From CBDCWT01 sp965223305 (GTDB lineage: Bacteria; Planctomycetota; Planctomycetia; Pirellulales; Pirellulaceae): DNA of 64,000 bases. The position numbers were made by a program, and so were the translations under genes. The notes below the pieces were generated by a model. That model was given only the letters and a program-made list of their open reading frames with translations. It was not told the origin of the DNA and did not search any database. This document shows positions 18,416 to 27,225 of the stretch, piece by piece (within the stretch, counting starts at the first letter, position 1; each line of letters opens with the position of its first letter). Where the stretch lies: contig CBDCWT010000061.1 in the NCBI GenBank assembly GCA_965223305.1, positions 124,001 through 188,000 on the forward strand. Reading direction: 5' to 3'.

Positions 18416-18880
18416 GCGGTGCGGATGGTCTCGTGATCGTAGCCGAACTCGCCAGAGTTTGGCGCACATTTGAGGTCATCCGTCACCAGGCCGGGAGGGC
18501 GAGGCTCCTGCCGAGCCGGAAAGCGCCAGGAACCGTGGGCTAACGCCGGCTAACGCCCAGCGGCTGATTCGGAACCGTAGCCGAACTCGCCAGAGTTTGG
18601 CGATTCCTCCAAATTCCGGCGAATTCGGTTACAGAAGTCCTTCACTGACGTGAAAGTGTGGCCAGCAGCACTTTCGGACTGATTCGACCTCGGTATACTC
18701 CTTATAGTTAAAGGCAGAGCGCGGCGTAGCCGCCACCAAAGTCCCTTCTCCCCGCCGGGGAGAAGGTGGCCGAAGGCCGGATGAGGGGGGAGCGCGAGGA
18801 CTTTGGCTTAGTAGCACGGTGGAAGCCCGCGGTTGTGTGGCATGGCTAGCATTTGGCGGTAAGGGAGTCCCCAGAGCTCG
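18416..18880. repeat. Repeat-rich intergenic region
   Basis: No gene. GTAG hairpin repeats lie at 18439-18464, 18577-18602 and, inverted, 18609-18632; the last two face each other and can form a longer hairpin. A GTTA-loop repeat with a partial internal duplication is at about 18533-18567, and the GGGAGGGCGAGGCTCCTGCCGAGCC repeat at about 18494-18519. The GGGGAGAAGG block at about 18745-18790 matches a dispersed repeat family also found at 14933 and 33410. Confidence 0.7.
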
Positions 18881-19906
18881 ATGAAGATCCGAGTCGGCCT
18901 CGTTGGGCTGGGTGACGCTTGGGAGTCCAGGCATCGGGTCGCGCTGCGCAGCCTAGCAGACCGATTTGAAGTGCGCGCGATCTGCACCGAGGTCGCGAAG
19001 CGGGCCGAACAGATCGCCGGAGAGTTCGGGGCGACGCCGGTAGACGGGTTTCGGGCGTTAGCGGCCAGACCGGACATCGATGCCGTACTGCTACTCTCCT
19101 CGAACTGGTACGGTTCCCTACCGATCCTGGCAGCCTGCGATCAAGGAAAGGCGGTCTATTGTGCGGCAGGTCTCGAAACCGATTTGTCCAAGGCCCAGCA
19201 CGTTAAGTGCCGCGTCGAAGAATCGGGGATCGCTTTCATGGCCGAATTTCCTCGCCGTCACGCGCCGGCCACGTTGAGGTTAAAGGAGCTGATCGCCACC
19301 AGGCTGGGTCCAGCTCGCTTGCTCTTTTGCCACGCCCGCTGTCCGGTCCCCAGTGAAAACGGAAGTGTTCAGAGCGGGGAGCACGACTCGGTGCGACTTC
19401 GCGAGATGATGGAGCAGGTCGATTGGTGCCGTTATGTCGTCGGGCGTGACGCTACGTCGGTGGTGGGGGTTCAACACCGGGTGTCGCAGTCGTCAGAGAA
19501 CGATGACTACGAGATGATGAGTCTCGAGTTTGCCCCGGATGGCGCAGGAGGCGGTGTCTTGGCCCAGATCAGCTGCGGTGGGTACCTGCCCGCCCGCTGG
19601 CACGAAGCCATCACATTTCGCCCCCCTGCCGCGTTGCAGATTGCCTGCGAACGGGGCATTGCTTTTGTCGATCTCCCTTCGACGCTCATCTGGTTCGACG
19701 ACGCGGGCCGGCACCTCGAGTCGCTCGAGAGCGAGCGTCCGGTGGGCGAGCAGCTGTTAAACCAATTCCACCGAGCGGTCACAAGTCTCGTCCGCCGCTC
19801 GGGGGACTCGGAAGACGTCTATCAGGCGCTGCAAACCGTCCTGGTGGCACGGCATAGCGGTCAAACGGGCGAGCGCGTAGAACTCAACTGCGACTCCCAG
19901 GGTTAA
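18881..19906 (+). CDS. Divergent Gfo/Idh/MocA family protein
   Basis: 341 residues. The Rossmann motif GLVGLGDAW is at residues 6-14 and the fold follows the family, but the usual EKP active-site motif is replaced (YCAAGLETDL where xxxEKPxxxx is expected), so the catalytic lysine is absent. It therefore may bind NAD and a sugar without classical oxidoreductase activity, or act as a regulator or an enzyme with another mechanism. The C-terminal half retains the beta-sheet domain (GGGVLAQISCGGYLPARW). Its neighbours give no pathway. Repeat arrays lie on both sides. Confidence 0.72.
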   Translation: MKIRVGLVGLGDAWESRHRVALRSLADRFEVRAICTEVAKRAEQIAGEFGATPVDGFRALAARPDIDAVLLLSSNWYGSLPILAACDQGKAVYCAAGLETDLSKAQHVKCRVEESGIAFMAEFPRRHAPATLRLKELIATRLGPARLLFCHARCPVPSENGSVQSGEHDSVRLREMMEQVDWCRYVVGRDATSVVGVQHRVSQSSENDDYEMMSLEFAPDGAGGGVLAQISCGGYLPARWHEAITFRPPAALQIACERGIAFVDLPSTLIWFDDAGRHLESLESERPVGEQLLNQFHRAVTSLVRRSGDSEDVYQALQTVLVARHSGQTGERVELNCDSQG

Positions 19907-20211
19907 CGATTTGACCGTAGCCGAACTCGCCAGAGTTTGGCGGATTCGCTCATCGCACCCCATCACCAACCGTGTACGCCCCCGGGCCACAAATCAGCCG
20001 GAATGCGTTAGCATCCGGTTTGATGGAAACCGCGGGCTGACGCCCAGCCGCGGTTTCGGATCGTAGCCGAACTCGCCAGAGTTTGGCGGATTCGCTCATC
20101 ACACCCTATCACCATCCGCGTACGCCCTCGGGCCACAATCAGCCGGAATGCGTTAGCATCCGGTTTGCTGGAAACCGTGGGCTAACGCCCAGCGGCTGAT
20201 TTGGATCTCCG
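19907..20211. repeat. Two tandem 146-bp repeat units combining both hairpin families
   Basis: The block GTAG hairpin, spacer (ggattcgctcatc...cgggccacaa), CCGGAATGC-GTTA-GCATCCGG hairpin, then a GTTA- or GCTGA-loop hairpin occurs twice, starting at 19917 and 20063. The copies differ by scattered substitutions, including changes on both sides of hairpin stems. The second ends about 25 bases before the stop of the kinase gene. It is not a CRISPR array: there are only two units and the spacers are alike. Confidence 0.8.
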
Positions 20212-21351
20212 TTATTCCGTAGTATCCAACTCGGTCCGTTCATCCATTTCTTTGAGTTCTTCGAGCCATAGTCTGATTTCGTTCTCGTACTCGGATGCCA
20301 GATCACCGATCACCAGCTGCCGGTGAAATGCTGCGGCGCCTTCTTTGAGTAGATCGGCGGCCTCAGCGCTGGGGAACCGGCGCATCGGGTCAGGCGCGAT
20401 CAAACCGCGGCAGAAGTTCATCAGGAGTTCGTTAACAGTCACTTCGGCGGGCAGGATGGCGGTCAGCCTCTGAGGCAGCACTCGCTTTGCTTCGAGCAGC
20501 TCGCGGCACTTGCCGATCCCGGAGAACAGTGGGCGGCCCGAGAGCAGTTCGATCAAGACATAGCCAAGCGAGGCGAGGTCGCTCCGGGGCGTGCATTCGC
20601 TGCCTTCTAGAACCTCGGGCGCTGCATAGGCGGGTGTGCAAGTGCGTGCTTGTGGTGGGTCCTCGACTTCGAACGCCGAGCCAATGTCGACGATCTTAGC
20701 ATTCCCCGTTCTCTTCAGCATGATGTTGGAAGGCTTCAAGTCGCCGTGGACGACTTCTTCTCGGTGCAGTGCCGCGAGTGCGGCGAGGCAGTCGCGCACG
20801 ATGGCGACTGCCACGCCCGGCTTAACGCGGGGATGGACGGGGCCTTTGGTGACGATCACACGGTTGATATAGTCCCAGCGCCGGTTGCTGACCCGCGTCC
20901 GCACTCGATCGAGCATCCGCGGTACAAGCAGCCGATGGAGGTCGTATCCATCCACCCACTCCATTTCCATCATGCGAATGCGGTCGCGGTCGACGAAATT
21001 ATGAACGGCCAACAGATTGTCGTGCTGGATTTGGGCTACCAGCGAGGCGACGTTTGCGATTCGCGCCATGGCGTCGTCATAGGTGCGGGCGTCGCTGTAC
21101 CTTTCCGGCGAGAAGATCTTCAAGGCGACTGGTAACGTGAAACCATCGGCTCCTCGTCGCTGGGTTAAGAAAACCACACCCTGGCCGCCGGCACCAAGCA
21201 GCTTCTCCAGCCGAATATGGTTGGTCCAGCTTAGACGTTGGTCGTCCAGGATCTGACTGTAGCGGTCCATCAGGTCTTCGCAGGCCTGGGTTCTCTCACC
21301 GCCACCGTGGGTCAGTGTGATGTCGAGATCGAAGAGAGTGGTGGTTGGCAT
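20212..21351 (-). CDS. Serine/threonine protein kinase, cytoplasmic
   Basis: About 379 residues from ATG 21351; the frame stays open further upstream but there overlaps the next gene and carries no domain. The kinase domain fills about residues 45-330: GAGGQGVV glycine loop (53-60), ALK lysine 78, HGDLKPSNIM catalytic loop, VDIGSAFE in place of DFG, and CTPAYAAPEVL. The HRD arginine is Gly and DFG is DIG, changes found in some bacterial kinases that are still active, since the catalytic Asp and metal Asp are kept. The C-terminus is a charged helical segment. There is no transmembrane helix or sensor domain, unlike most planctomycete PknB-type kinases, so the signal must come through a partner. 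Confidence 0.85.
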   Translation of the reverse strand: MPTTTLFDLDITLTHGGGERTQACEDLMDRYSQILDDQRLSWTNHIRLEKLLGAGGQGVVFLTQRRGADGFTLPVALKIFSPERYSDARTYDDAMARIANVASLVAQIQHDNLLAVHNFVDRDRIRMMEMEWVDGYDLHRLLVPRMLDRVRTRVSNRRWDYINRVIVTKGPVHPRVKPGVAVAIVRDCLAALAALHREEVVHGDLKPSNIMLKRTGNAKIVDIGSAFEVEDPPQARTCTPAYAAPEVLEGSECTPRSDLASLGYVLIELLSGRPLFSGIGKCRELLEAKRVLPQRLTAILPAEVTVNELLMNFCRGLIAPDPMRRFPSAEAADLLKEGAAAFHRQLVIGDLASEYENEIRLWLEELKEMDERTELDTTE

Positions 21352-21475
21352 CTTGGATCCACAGGGGGAGAATTCTGAGCTGGGGCCGACGCACACTTGT
21401 CTCGACGGATTTTCGTGCTGCAGCGACGAGGCTGCCCGGCAGCAGGCCAAACCCGAGTTCGAGTTCGATTCCAAT

Positions 21476-22465
21476 CTACCGCCTGTCGGCCGCAGGAGTC
21501 CAGACAAAAGCCGGACGGGGAAATCCGAGTTGCTTGTCCACACGGTTCCAGAGGGGCTTGCCTGCCAAAAAGCGGACCAAGTTCTCGCAGAAAAGGTCGG
21601 TCGTATCGTCAATGCGACGTGAAGACTGCGCTCCCACATGAGGGGTGATTAGGACATTGGGTAAGTCCCACAGCTCGCTATTTGCCGGGAGCGGCTCCGT
21701 CTCGGTAACATCGAGCCCTGCCGCCGCTAAATGGCCGCTCTTGAGGGCTGCGACAAGCGCCTGCTCAACCACCACCTGACCTCGGGCGACGTTGATCAGC
21801 ACGGCCCCGGCGCGCATCCGTGCCAACGCCTCTGCATCGAGAATTCCCCGCGTCTGCTCGTTCAGCGGAACACTGAGCAACAGGACGTCGACGACTTCCA
21901 GCAGATCGTTCAGTCGATCGGCGGGCCAGAGGTGTTCCACATAATCCGGCTTGTTTTCTGGAAACACGTCGGTTGCCAGCAGACGGACGTGAAATGGGGC
22001 CAACACCTGAGCAAGACGGCGGCCGTTGCCGCCAAAACCTACAATGCCCACGGTCTTACCGTGTAGGTCGTCAGTTGGCCGCCGTTCGAAGATCCGCCCC
22101 TGCTGCTGCCTGAAAAAGGTCGGTAAACCGCGCAGGATTCCCAGCAGCAAAGCCAGCGTCTGCTCTGCTACCTGGTCGGCAAACAGCCCGGATGCGCTGG
22201 TTACGACCACCTCGGATTGGACCACCGCTGAACTCAAGCAGTGGTCCAGACCAGCCGCGGAAGACTGGATCCACTGCAGCCGCTGATGGGCCACAACCTC
22301 GTGCCACGGCACTTCGACCTTGGCGTGTCCGCAAAAGACGTCGGCATTCAGTAACTCGGTGGCAACTCGTTCCTGCCCGGCATCGATCACCTCCCAACCA
22401 GGCGCTGCGGCGGCGATTTGCTGACAATGGTGCTGTTGGACCGGGTAGCACAGGACAATTCGCAT
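21476..22465 (-). CDS. D-2-hydroxyacid dehydrogenase family protein
   Basis: 329 residues. The NAD-binding domain has GIVGFGGNGRRL (about 140-151), and the catalytic triad appears as Arg in NVARGQVV, Glu in DVTETEPLP and His in TPHVGAQ. These enzymes reversibly reduce 2-keto acids to D-2-hydroxy acids (glycerate, phosphoglycerate, lactate) with NAD(P)H. The short N-terminal domain and the Q-S-S sequence at the substrate site resemble the glyoxylate/hydroxypyruvate reductase-like subgroup, but the substrate is not fixed. It precedes the kinase gene on the same strand with about 125 bases between, so the two may be transcribed together. Confidence 0.85.
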   Translation of the reverse strand: MRIVLCYPVQQHHCQQIAAAAPGWEVIDAGQERVATELLNADVFCGHAKVEVPWHEVVAHQRLQWIQSSAAGLDHCLSSAVVQSEVVVTSASGLFADQVAEQTLALLLGILRGLPTFFRQQQGRIFERRPTDDLHGKTVGIVGFGGNGRRLAQVLAPFHVRLLATDVFPENKPDYVEHLWPADRLNDLLEVVDVLLLSVPLNEQTRGILDAEALARMRAGAVLINVARGQVVVEQALVAALKSGHLAAAGLDVTETEPLPANSELWDLPNVLITPHVGAQSSRRIDDTTDLFCENLVRFLAGKPLWNRVDKQLGFPRPAFVWTPAADRR

Positions 22466-22611
22466 GTCGTTAGCCTACACGTCACCGCCGCCCGGTTCTA
22501 TAATGGCATCGAAGTGCTGTCATCGCTGGCAGCAGCGACCGGGCTGCAATCGGTGTTTCGCCAACAAGTTCGCCACCACAACTGTCATTTCGCCGCGCGT
22601 CCGATCGCGGC

Positions 22612-23523
22612 TTGCCATCCCGCCCAGGAGTTACACTTATCAACGCGTTTCGCCAGCTGAGTCTATTTGGAGTCATCGCACTCATCGCACTGCGGATCGG
22701 CATCGGTGTACACTTCTACACAGAAGGCATCAAGAAAGTCCGCGATCCGCGTCCATTTTCGGAGCCGTTCTTCCGCAGCGCTAAGGGGCGTTTTGCCTCG
22801 TTGTATCGCAGCTTGGTTTGGGACGCGGATGGCCTGGCTCGTCTCGATGGGAAGGCAACCGAGGCGAGCTGGGAACGCTATCGCGAAAGAGCAGCCAACC
22901 GCTATGGGCTCAACGAGAACCAGCGAAAACAGGCGCAGCGGGCTTACGAGCGCCGTCTTGATCAGCTGAACACCTGGCTGGCTGACAATAAATCCGACAT
23001 CCAGGAATACAAGCAGGGGTTACAGCGGCGGGCTCGCGACTACGCAGACGTGAATCGGGTGGAGGTTGCTGCGCTAAAAGGACAGCTTGACAAACTGGCC
23101 GCCGAGCTCGACTCGAAACGCCGTGAACTCACCGGCCCCATCGATCAGCTGTGGCAGGGTTATCCGGAAGATCTGCACCGGATCGGTGGTGCTCCGGCTG
23201 GCGGTCCTTTGAGAATCACCAAGCCTGGTAGGCGGTGGATCGATTCGGAGTCTATTGATAGCGTGGTTCGCTATTTCGACATTGCCATCGGTGTATTGTT
23301 GTTTTTGGGCCTGTTCACTCGAGTTGCCGCCACCCTGGGCGCACTTTTTCTCTGCTCGGTAATCGCTTCCCAATGGCCCGGCTCACCCGGCGCGATTCCG
23401 GTTTGGTCGCAGTTGATCGAGGCACTCGGCTTGTTCGTATTAGCGGCGACCGGAGCGGGCCGTTTCGCCGGATTGGACTTCGTCATCGGATCGTTCCGTC
23501 AGTGGCGTAACCCGTCCGGATAG
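22612..23523 (+). CDS. DoxX-family membrane protein with a large helical insertion
   Basis: 303 residues. TM1 (about residues 17-37, LFGVIALIALRIGIGVHFYTEG) is followed by about 170 residues that are hydrophilic and strongly helical, with a coiled-coil stretch at about 95-180. Then come the remaining helices (YFDIAIGVLLFLGLFT, VAATLGALFLCSVIASQW, LIEALGLFVLAATG). TM1 and the later helices match DoxX/TQO small-subunit-like proteins, usually about 130-170 residues with four helices and no insert. The start is uncertain: TTG 22612 begins the open frame, while an AGGAG at about 22625 would serve a start that is not ATG, GTG or TTG. Function is unknown; a quinone-linked or redox role is known for some DoxX proteins only. 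Confidence 0.72.
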   Translation: MPSRPGVTLINAFRQLSLFGVIALIALRIGIGVHFYTEGIKKVRDPRPFSEPFFRSAKGRFASLYRSLVWDADGLARLDGKATEASWERYRERAANRYGLNENQRKQAQRAYERRLDQLNTWLADNKSDIQEYKQGLQRRARDYADVNRVEVAALKGQLDKLAAELDSKRRELTGPIDQLWQGYPEDLHRIGGAPAGGPLRITKPGRRWIDSESIDSVVRYFDIAIGVLLFLGLFTRVAATLGALFLCSVIASQWPGSPGAIPVWSQLIEALGLFVLAATGAGRFAGLDFVIGSFRQWRNPSG

Positions 23524-23709
23524 AACCGTGCCAAGCGGTGCTGGGCCGGCCCGGCGGATTTCAAACAGGAGTTGGAGTCAGAAGCGGAGTCATGGAATAA
23601 TAGGGGGCCACCTGAGAAAGCAGGCCAGGTCCACGTTGACCCACCTCGCACGCCTAGGTTTCGACTCAGGTGCGGCTAGGCGGGGGGTTCAAAAAATGAG
23701 GGCTGAACG

Positions 23710-25527
23710 ATGAACAGCTTGACGCAAGAAGAACGCGAAATCGGGCGAGCCAACTATTACGAGGCGTCCGGCGTTTCCCGGCGTGACTTTCTCAAAGGAG
23801 TCGTGGCTGCGGGTGCGGTGACCGGTGGCGGGTTGGGCGCCATGTACTTCGGCTACGAGAAAGTCGACAAGCCGTTGCGCGTCGGCGTCATCGGTACCGG
23901 GGACGAAGGCAATATCTTGATCGGTGCCATCTCGCCGGACTATCTCCAGGTAGTGGCGATCGCCGACATTCGTCCCTACAACATCCACCGCGCGTTCCAC
24001 GGAGACTGGGGCGGATCGAATCCGGCGTTTACGCACAGCCTGCGCACCGGGTTAATCGAAAAGTACGGATGGAGCGGCGAGGACGAGGCCCGGCGCCACG
24101 TCAAAGTCTACAAAGACGACTACCGCAAGTTATTGGATGACCCCGACGTCGAAGCGGTGATCATCGCGCTGCCGCTGCATTTGCATGCCGAAGTGGCCGT
24201 GCAAGCCATGCAGAAGGGCAAGCACGTCCTGACCGAAAAGCTGATGGCGCACAACGTGGCCCAGTGTAAGGTCATGTCGCGGGTTGCTGAAGAGACTGGG
24301 CTTTACTTGGCCACTGGTCACCAACGTCACTACAGTGTGCTTTACGACAACGCCGTCAACCTCCTGCAATGGGGCATCTTGGGTCAGGTGCATCACATTC
24401 GGGCCCAATGGCATCGTGGTAATCTGCCGGGCCGAGACAGCTGGCAGCAAGCCTTGCCCGGCGGTGAGGAGATCTCGCGGAACGGCGAGCGGGTCCTCGA
24501 CGACCGAATTGCCAATCAGCTGGCCAGCTTCAAAAAACAACTGGATCGCGAGAAGGACCCTGCGAAATTCGATCTGCTGCAAAAGAAGATCCGGCAATGG
24601 GAAGCATGGAATTCGGATCGCGAGGTGAATGCCGAAGGGCATGGTTATCTTACGACGACACTCAGCAACGGCCGCCCACGTTCGGCTCTTGAAGAACTTT
24701 GCCGCTGGCGGCTCTGGGCAAGGACGGGTGGCGGGTTGATGGCTGAGCTCGGCAGCCATCAGCTAGACGCAGCCAGCATTTTCATTAGCGCGCTCAGCAA
24801 GGAGAAAAAGAAGGTCCATCCGCTGACCGTCTATGCGGTGGGTGGTCGCCATATCTTCGGCATGGATCGCGACGCAGAAGACCATGTCTACTGCCTGTTC
24901 GAGTTCCCCGGTCCTGAGTACGACGCGGACTTTGACGTGGGCTATCTCGACCGAGCCAGCAACGTCCCCGATCCAGAGAGAGGCATTCCTGGCTATCAGG
25001 AAGATAACAACAAGAAAATCGTGGTTAGCTATTCGTCGATCAACGGCAACGGCTTTGGAGGGTATGGCGAGGTTGTAATGGGCACCAAGGGCACGTTGAT
25101 CCTGGAACGAGAGCAGGAAGTGATGCTCTACCGGACCTCGGACAAGTCGTCGAGGATCAACGTCAAGGACGACAAGGGGGCGCCGGTCATGGATACCCAA
25201 GCCAGTGGTGGTCCCTCCGCGGCCGCGGCGCTGGCCGTCGCCGCCGACTCGGGACCGGTCAGCCGCGGTTACACCGAGGAGCTGGAACACTGGGCGTGGC
25301 TGGTGCGAAATCACGATGCCCGAGATCCCCAAGCCCAACCTCGTTGTAAGCCCGAGGTCGCCATGGGCGACGGCATCATCGCCCTGACCGCCAACGTGGC
25401 GATCCGGCGGTCGATCCAGGGCGAATCGGGATTCGTCCAGTTCAACGAGGAGTGGTTCGACATCCACAACGATGAAACGCCCGACGGAAGCAGCGTGGAA
25501 GACGAGCGGAAGCGGATGAACGCCTAG
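23710..25527 (+). CDS. Tat-exported Gfo/Idh/MocA family oxidoreductase (605 aa)
   Basis: A long member with a twin-arginine leader (SRRDFLKGVVAAGAV, residues 23-37). The Rossmann motif is GVIGTGDEGN (about 58-67). The EKP motif reads EKL (TEKLMAHN), and a helical insert of about 70 residues (about 250-320) is unlike short family members. HQLDAASIFI supplies the active-site histidine and aspartate. Such exported members are abundant in planctomycetes and are thought to act on sugars or glycosides outside the cytoplasm; the substrate is unknown. GAGGG seven bases before the ATG supports the start. The isomerase 65 bases downstream on the same strand probably belongs to the same operon and to the same sugar route. 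Confidence 0.85.
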   Translation: MNSLTQEEREIGRANYYEASGVSRRDFLKGVVAAGAVTGGGLGAMYFGYEKVDKPLRVGVIGTGDEGNILIGAISPDYLQVVAIADIRPYNIHRAFHGDWGGSNPAFTHSLRTGLIEKYGWSGEDEARRHVKVYKDDYRKLLDDPDVEAVIIALPLHLHAEVAVQAMQKGKHVLTEKLMAHNVAQCKVMSRVAEETGLYLATGHQRHYSVLYDNAVNLLQWGILGQVHHIRAQWHRGNLPGRDSWQQALPGGEEISRNGERVLDDRIANQLASFKKQLDREKDPAKFDLLQKKIRQWEAWNSDREVNAEGHGYLTTTLSNGRPRSALEELCRWRLWARTGGGLMAELGSHQLDAASIFISALSKEKKKVHPLTVYAVGGRHIFGMDRDAEDHVYCLFEFPGPEYDADFDVGYLDRASNVPDPERGIPGYQEDNNKKIVVSYSSINGNGFGGYGEVVMGTKGTLILEREQEVMLYRTSDKSSRINVKDDKGAPVMDTQASGGPSAAAALAVAADSGPVSRGYTEELEHWAWLVRNHDARDPQAQPRCKPEVAMGDGIIALTANVAIRRSIQGESGFVQFNEEWFDIHNDETPDGSSVEDERKRMNA

Positions 25528-25592
25528 GGTGGGCGTGGTTCGCGGCGGCGGGCGCCGCTGCGAGGATTGATCAGCGAACAGGAGCCAATCAG

Positions 25593-26438
25593 ATGGAAAA
25601 GTGGCCGATTGGGGTCTTTACCAGCATCGACGCGGGTCTGGGCGTCAAACTCGAAGTGGCCCAGGAGCTGAAGGTACCTACGATTCAGCTGCACGCGCCC
25701 GCCAAGGCGACCCGCACCAAGGAAAACGCGGACCGCTTTCAGGCGCGGTTGGCCGAGATCGGCATCACGTTGACGGCGGTATTCGGTGGATTCGAAGGCG
25801 AGAGCTACGCGGACATTCCCACGGTGAGCAAAACGGTGGGGCTGGTGCCTCCGGAAACGCGTGCAGCACGGACTCAGGAAATGAAGGAGATTGCCGACTT
25901 CAGCGCGCTGCTTGGGTGCTCGGTCGTGGCGCTTCACTTGGGTTTTGTGCCGCACGACACGACGAGCTCGCTTTACCAGGAAGTCCTGGCGGTCACTCGC
26001 GAGCTATGCGATCACTGTGGTGCTCACAGTCAGGCGTTGCACCTGGAAACTGGCCAGGAGACAGCCGATTCGTTGTTGCGATTTATTGGCGACGTACAGC
26101 GGGACAACTTGTTCATCAACTTCGATCCCGCCAACATGATCCTGTATGGAACGGGCGAACCCATCGAGGCCTTGAAGAAGGTCGGCAAGTATGTTCGCAG
26201 CGTGCACTGCAAAGACGGTACCTGGGCGGCCAATCCTGGAGAGGAGTGGGGTTGCGAAGTACCGCTGGGTCAGGGAGATGTTGGCATGGAAGCCTATTTG
26301 CGGGCGCTCGACGAGATCGGCTACTGCGGTCCGTTGACCATCGAACGTGAGATCGCCCAGGAGCCCGAACGGCAAAAGGCAGAAATCGGCCACGCCGTGG
26401 GGTTGCTTCAGGAGCTCAAGCAGCAACTTGCCGTCTAG
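25593..26438 (+). CDS. Sugar phosphate isomerase/epimerase (xylose isomerase-like TIM barrel)
   Basis: 281 residues with an AP-endonuclease-2-type TIM barrel. The likely metal ligands are Glu in LHLETGQE, Asp in NFDPANM, His in VHCKDG and Glu in TIERE, in the order expected of the family (tagatose or inosose epimerases, hydroxypyruvate isomerase). AGGAG nine bases before the ATG fixes the start. It follows the Tat-type Gfo/Idh protein on the same strand; this pairing of a Gfo/Idh oxidoreductase with a TIM-barrel isomerase is common in planctomycete sugar degradation. The substrate cannot be assigned. Confidence 0.86.
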   Translation: MEKWPIGVFTSIDAGLGVKLEVAQELKVPTIQLHAPAKATRTKENADRFQARLAEIGITLTAVFGGFEGESYADIPTVSKTVGLVPPETRAARTQEMKEIADFSALLGCSVVALHLGFVPHDTTSSLYQEVLAVTRELCDHCGAHSQALHLETGQETADSLLRFIGDVQRDNLFINFDPANMILYGTGEPIEALKKVGKYVRSVHCKDGTWAANPGEEWGCEVPLGQGDVGMEAYLRALDEIGYCGPLTIEREIAQEPERQKAEIGHAVGLLQELKQQLAV

Positions 26439-26459
26439 TTCGTTCCGCGCCCCGATTCG

Positions 26460-26610
26460 ATCGTAGCCGCAATCGACGCCGTTAAGGATCTTGTAGCCGA
26501 ATTCGCCAGAATTTGGCGGTTCACCAAACTCTGGCGAGTTCGGCTACGACTCTGGTTCGGCTACGATCAGAATCAGCCGCTGGGCGTTAGCCCACGGTTC
26601 CTACCAAACC
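26460..26610. repeat. Inverted GTAG hairpin pair and GTTA hairpin
   Basis: GTAGCCGAATTCGCCAGAATTTGG at 26493-26516 faces CCAAACTCTGGCGAGTTCGGCTAC at about 26524-26547, an inverted pair about 55 bp long (REPIN-like). The left arm carries the T/A version of the stem pair and the right the C/G version. A complete GTTA-loop repeat follows at about 26574-26603 (cagccgctgggcgttagcccacggttcc); it serves as the reference for the empty site of hairpin element copy 2. Confidence 0.8.
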
Positions 26611-26641
26611 GGATGCAAACGCGGACGGCTGATTGCGGCTA

Positions 26642-26959
26642 CTAGTTGCTCAGGAACCGTCCGGTCGCTTGAATCACTCCGAAAACGACCAGTACCACGA
26701 GCACGTAGACGGCGAGGCTGGGGCGAACGGCGATGATCAAGCCGGCGGCTGCCAACGACCCCAGCAGCCAGCCTGGTACTTTGGCTTTGATTTGGATCAG
26801 TTGCGGCAGGGCCAGCCAGAGCGCTCCCAGCACCAAGCCGATTCGCATGGCGGAGCCAGCGACGAGTTGGTTTGCACTTGTCTCGGGCGCGAAGGCCAGC
26901 AGTCCCGCCCAGCCAATCAGAAACAGCAGAGCAACAATTCCTAGAGCATGTCGCCTCAT
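26642..26959 (-). CDS. Small integral membrane protein, unknown
   Basis: About 105 residues from ATG 26959 (an in-frame start at 27004 has no better support). It has four closely spaced hydrophobic segments: ALGIVALLFLIGWAGLLAF, AMRIGLVLGALWLALPQL, VPGWLLGSLAAAGLIIAV and LAVYVLVVLVVFGVI. There are short basic or polar loops and no recognised motif. Arg and Lys at the N-terminus suggest the N-terminus is inside. It is convergent with the sugar isomerase gene and separated from it by a repeat cluster. Confidence 0.6.
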   Translation of the reverse strand: MRRHALGIVALLFLIGWAGLLAFAPETSANQLVAGSAMRIGLVLGALWLALPQLIQIKAKVPGWLLGSLAAAGLIIAVRPSLAVYVLVVLVVFGVIQATGRFLSN

Positions 26960-27124
26960 GAGCGTTACTGAGCGGATGGTTGGTCCATAGACGGTTAGCA
27001 GCACATTGTATCACGACGTGTCTTGCGTCGTCTGCCAGCGCGTCGGATGCGGCCGGTCTGGCGAAGATCGCCGCATCAACAACGACGAGCGTTCGTGATT
27101 CGGCTACAATAGGTTGAAACAACG

Positions 27125-27225
27125 TAGTAGGTGTGCCGTAAAACGTCCGGCCGTCCTTCGAGAGGCGGACGGCACGCGGAGCGTGCCTGCTACTCTAAAC
27201 CCCTAAACTCCTAATCCCCTAACCC
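27125..27225. repeat. GGCACGCGGAGCGTGCC palindrome and A/C-rich tract
   Basis: Includes the near-palindromic ggcacgcggagcgtgcctgctac block (about 27170-27190), which belongs to the same family as copies at 29466 and 34423-34582. Ahead of it is cggccgtccttcgagaggcgg. The stretch taaacccctaaactcctaatcccctaaccc (27197-27225) just before the next start is a degenerate 9-10-base repeat that looks like a dispersed repeat rather than a regulatory site. Confidence 0.6.

Noticed and set aside
27197..27225. Telomere-like C/T/A-rich repeat taaacccctaaactcctaatcccctaaccc
   Set aside because: It is short and degenerate, just upstream of a normal gene inside the chromosome; I see no sign of a replicon end.
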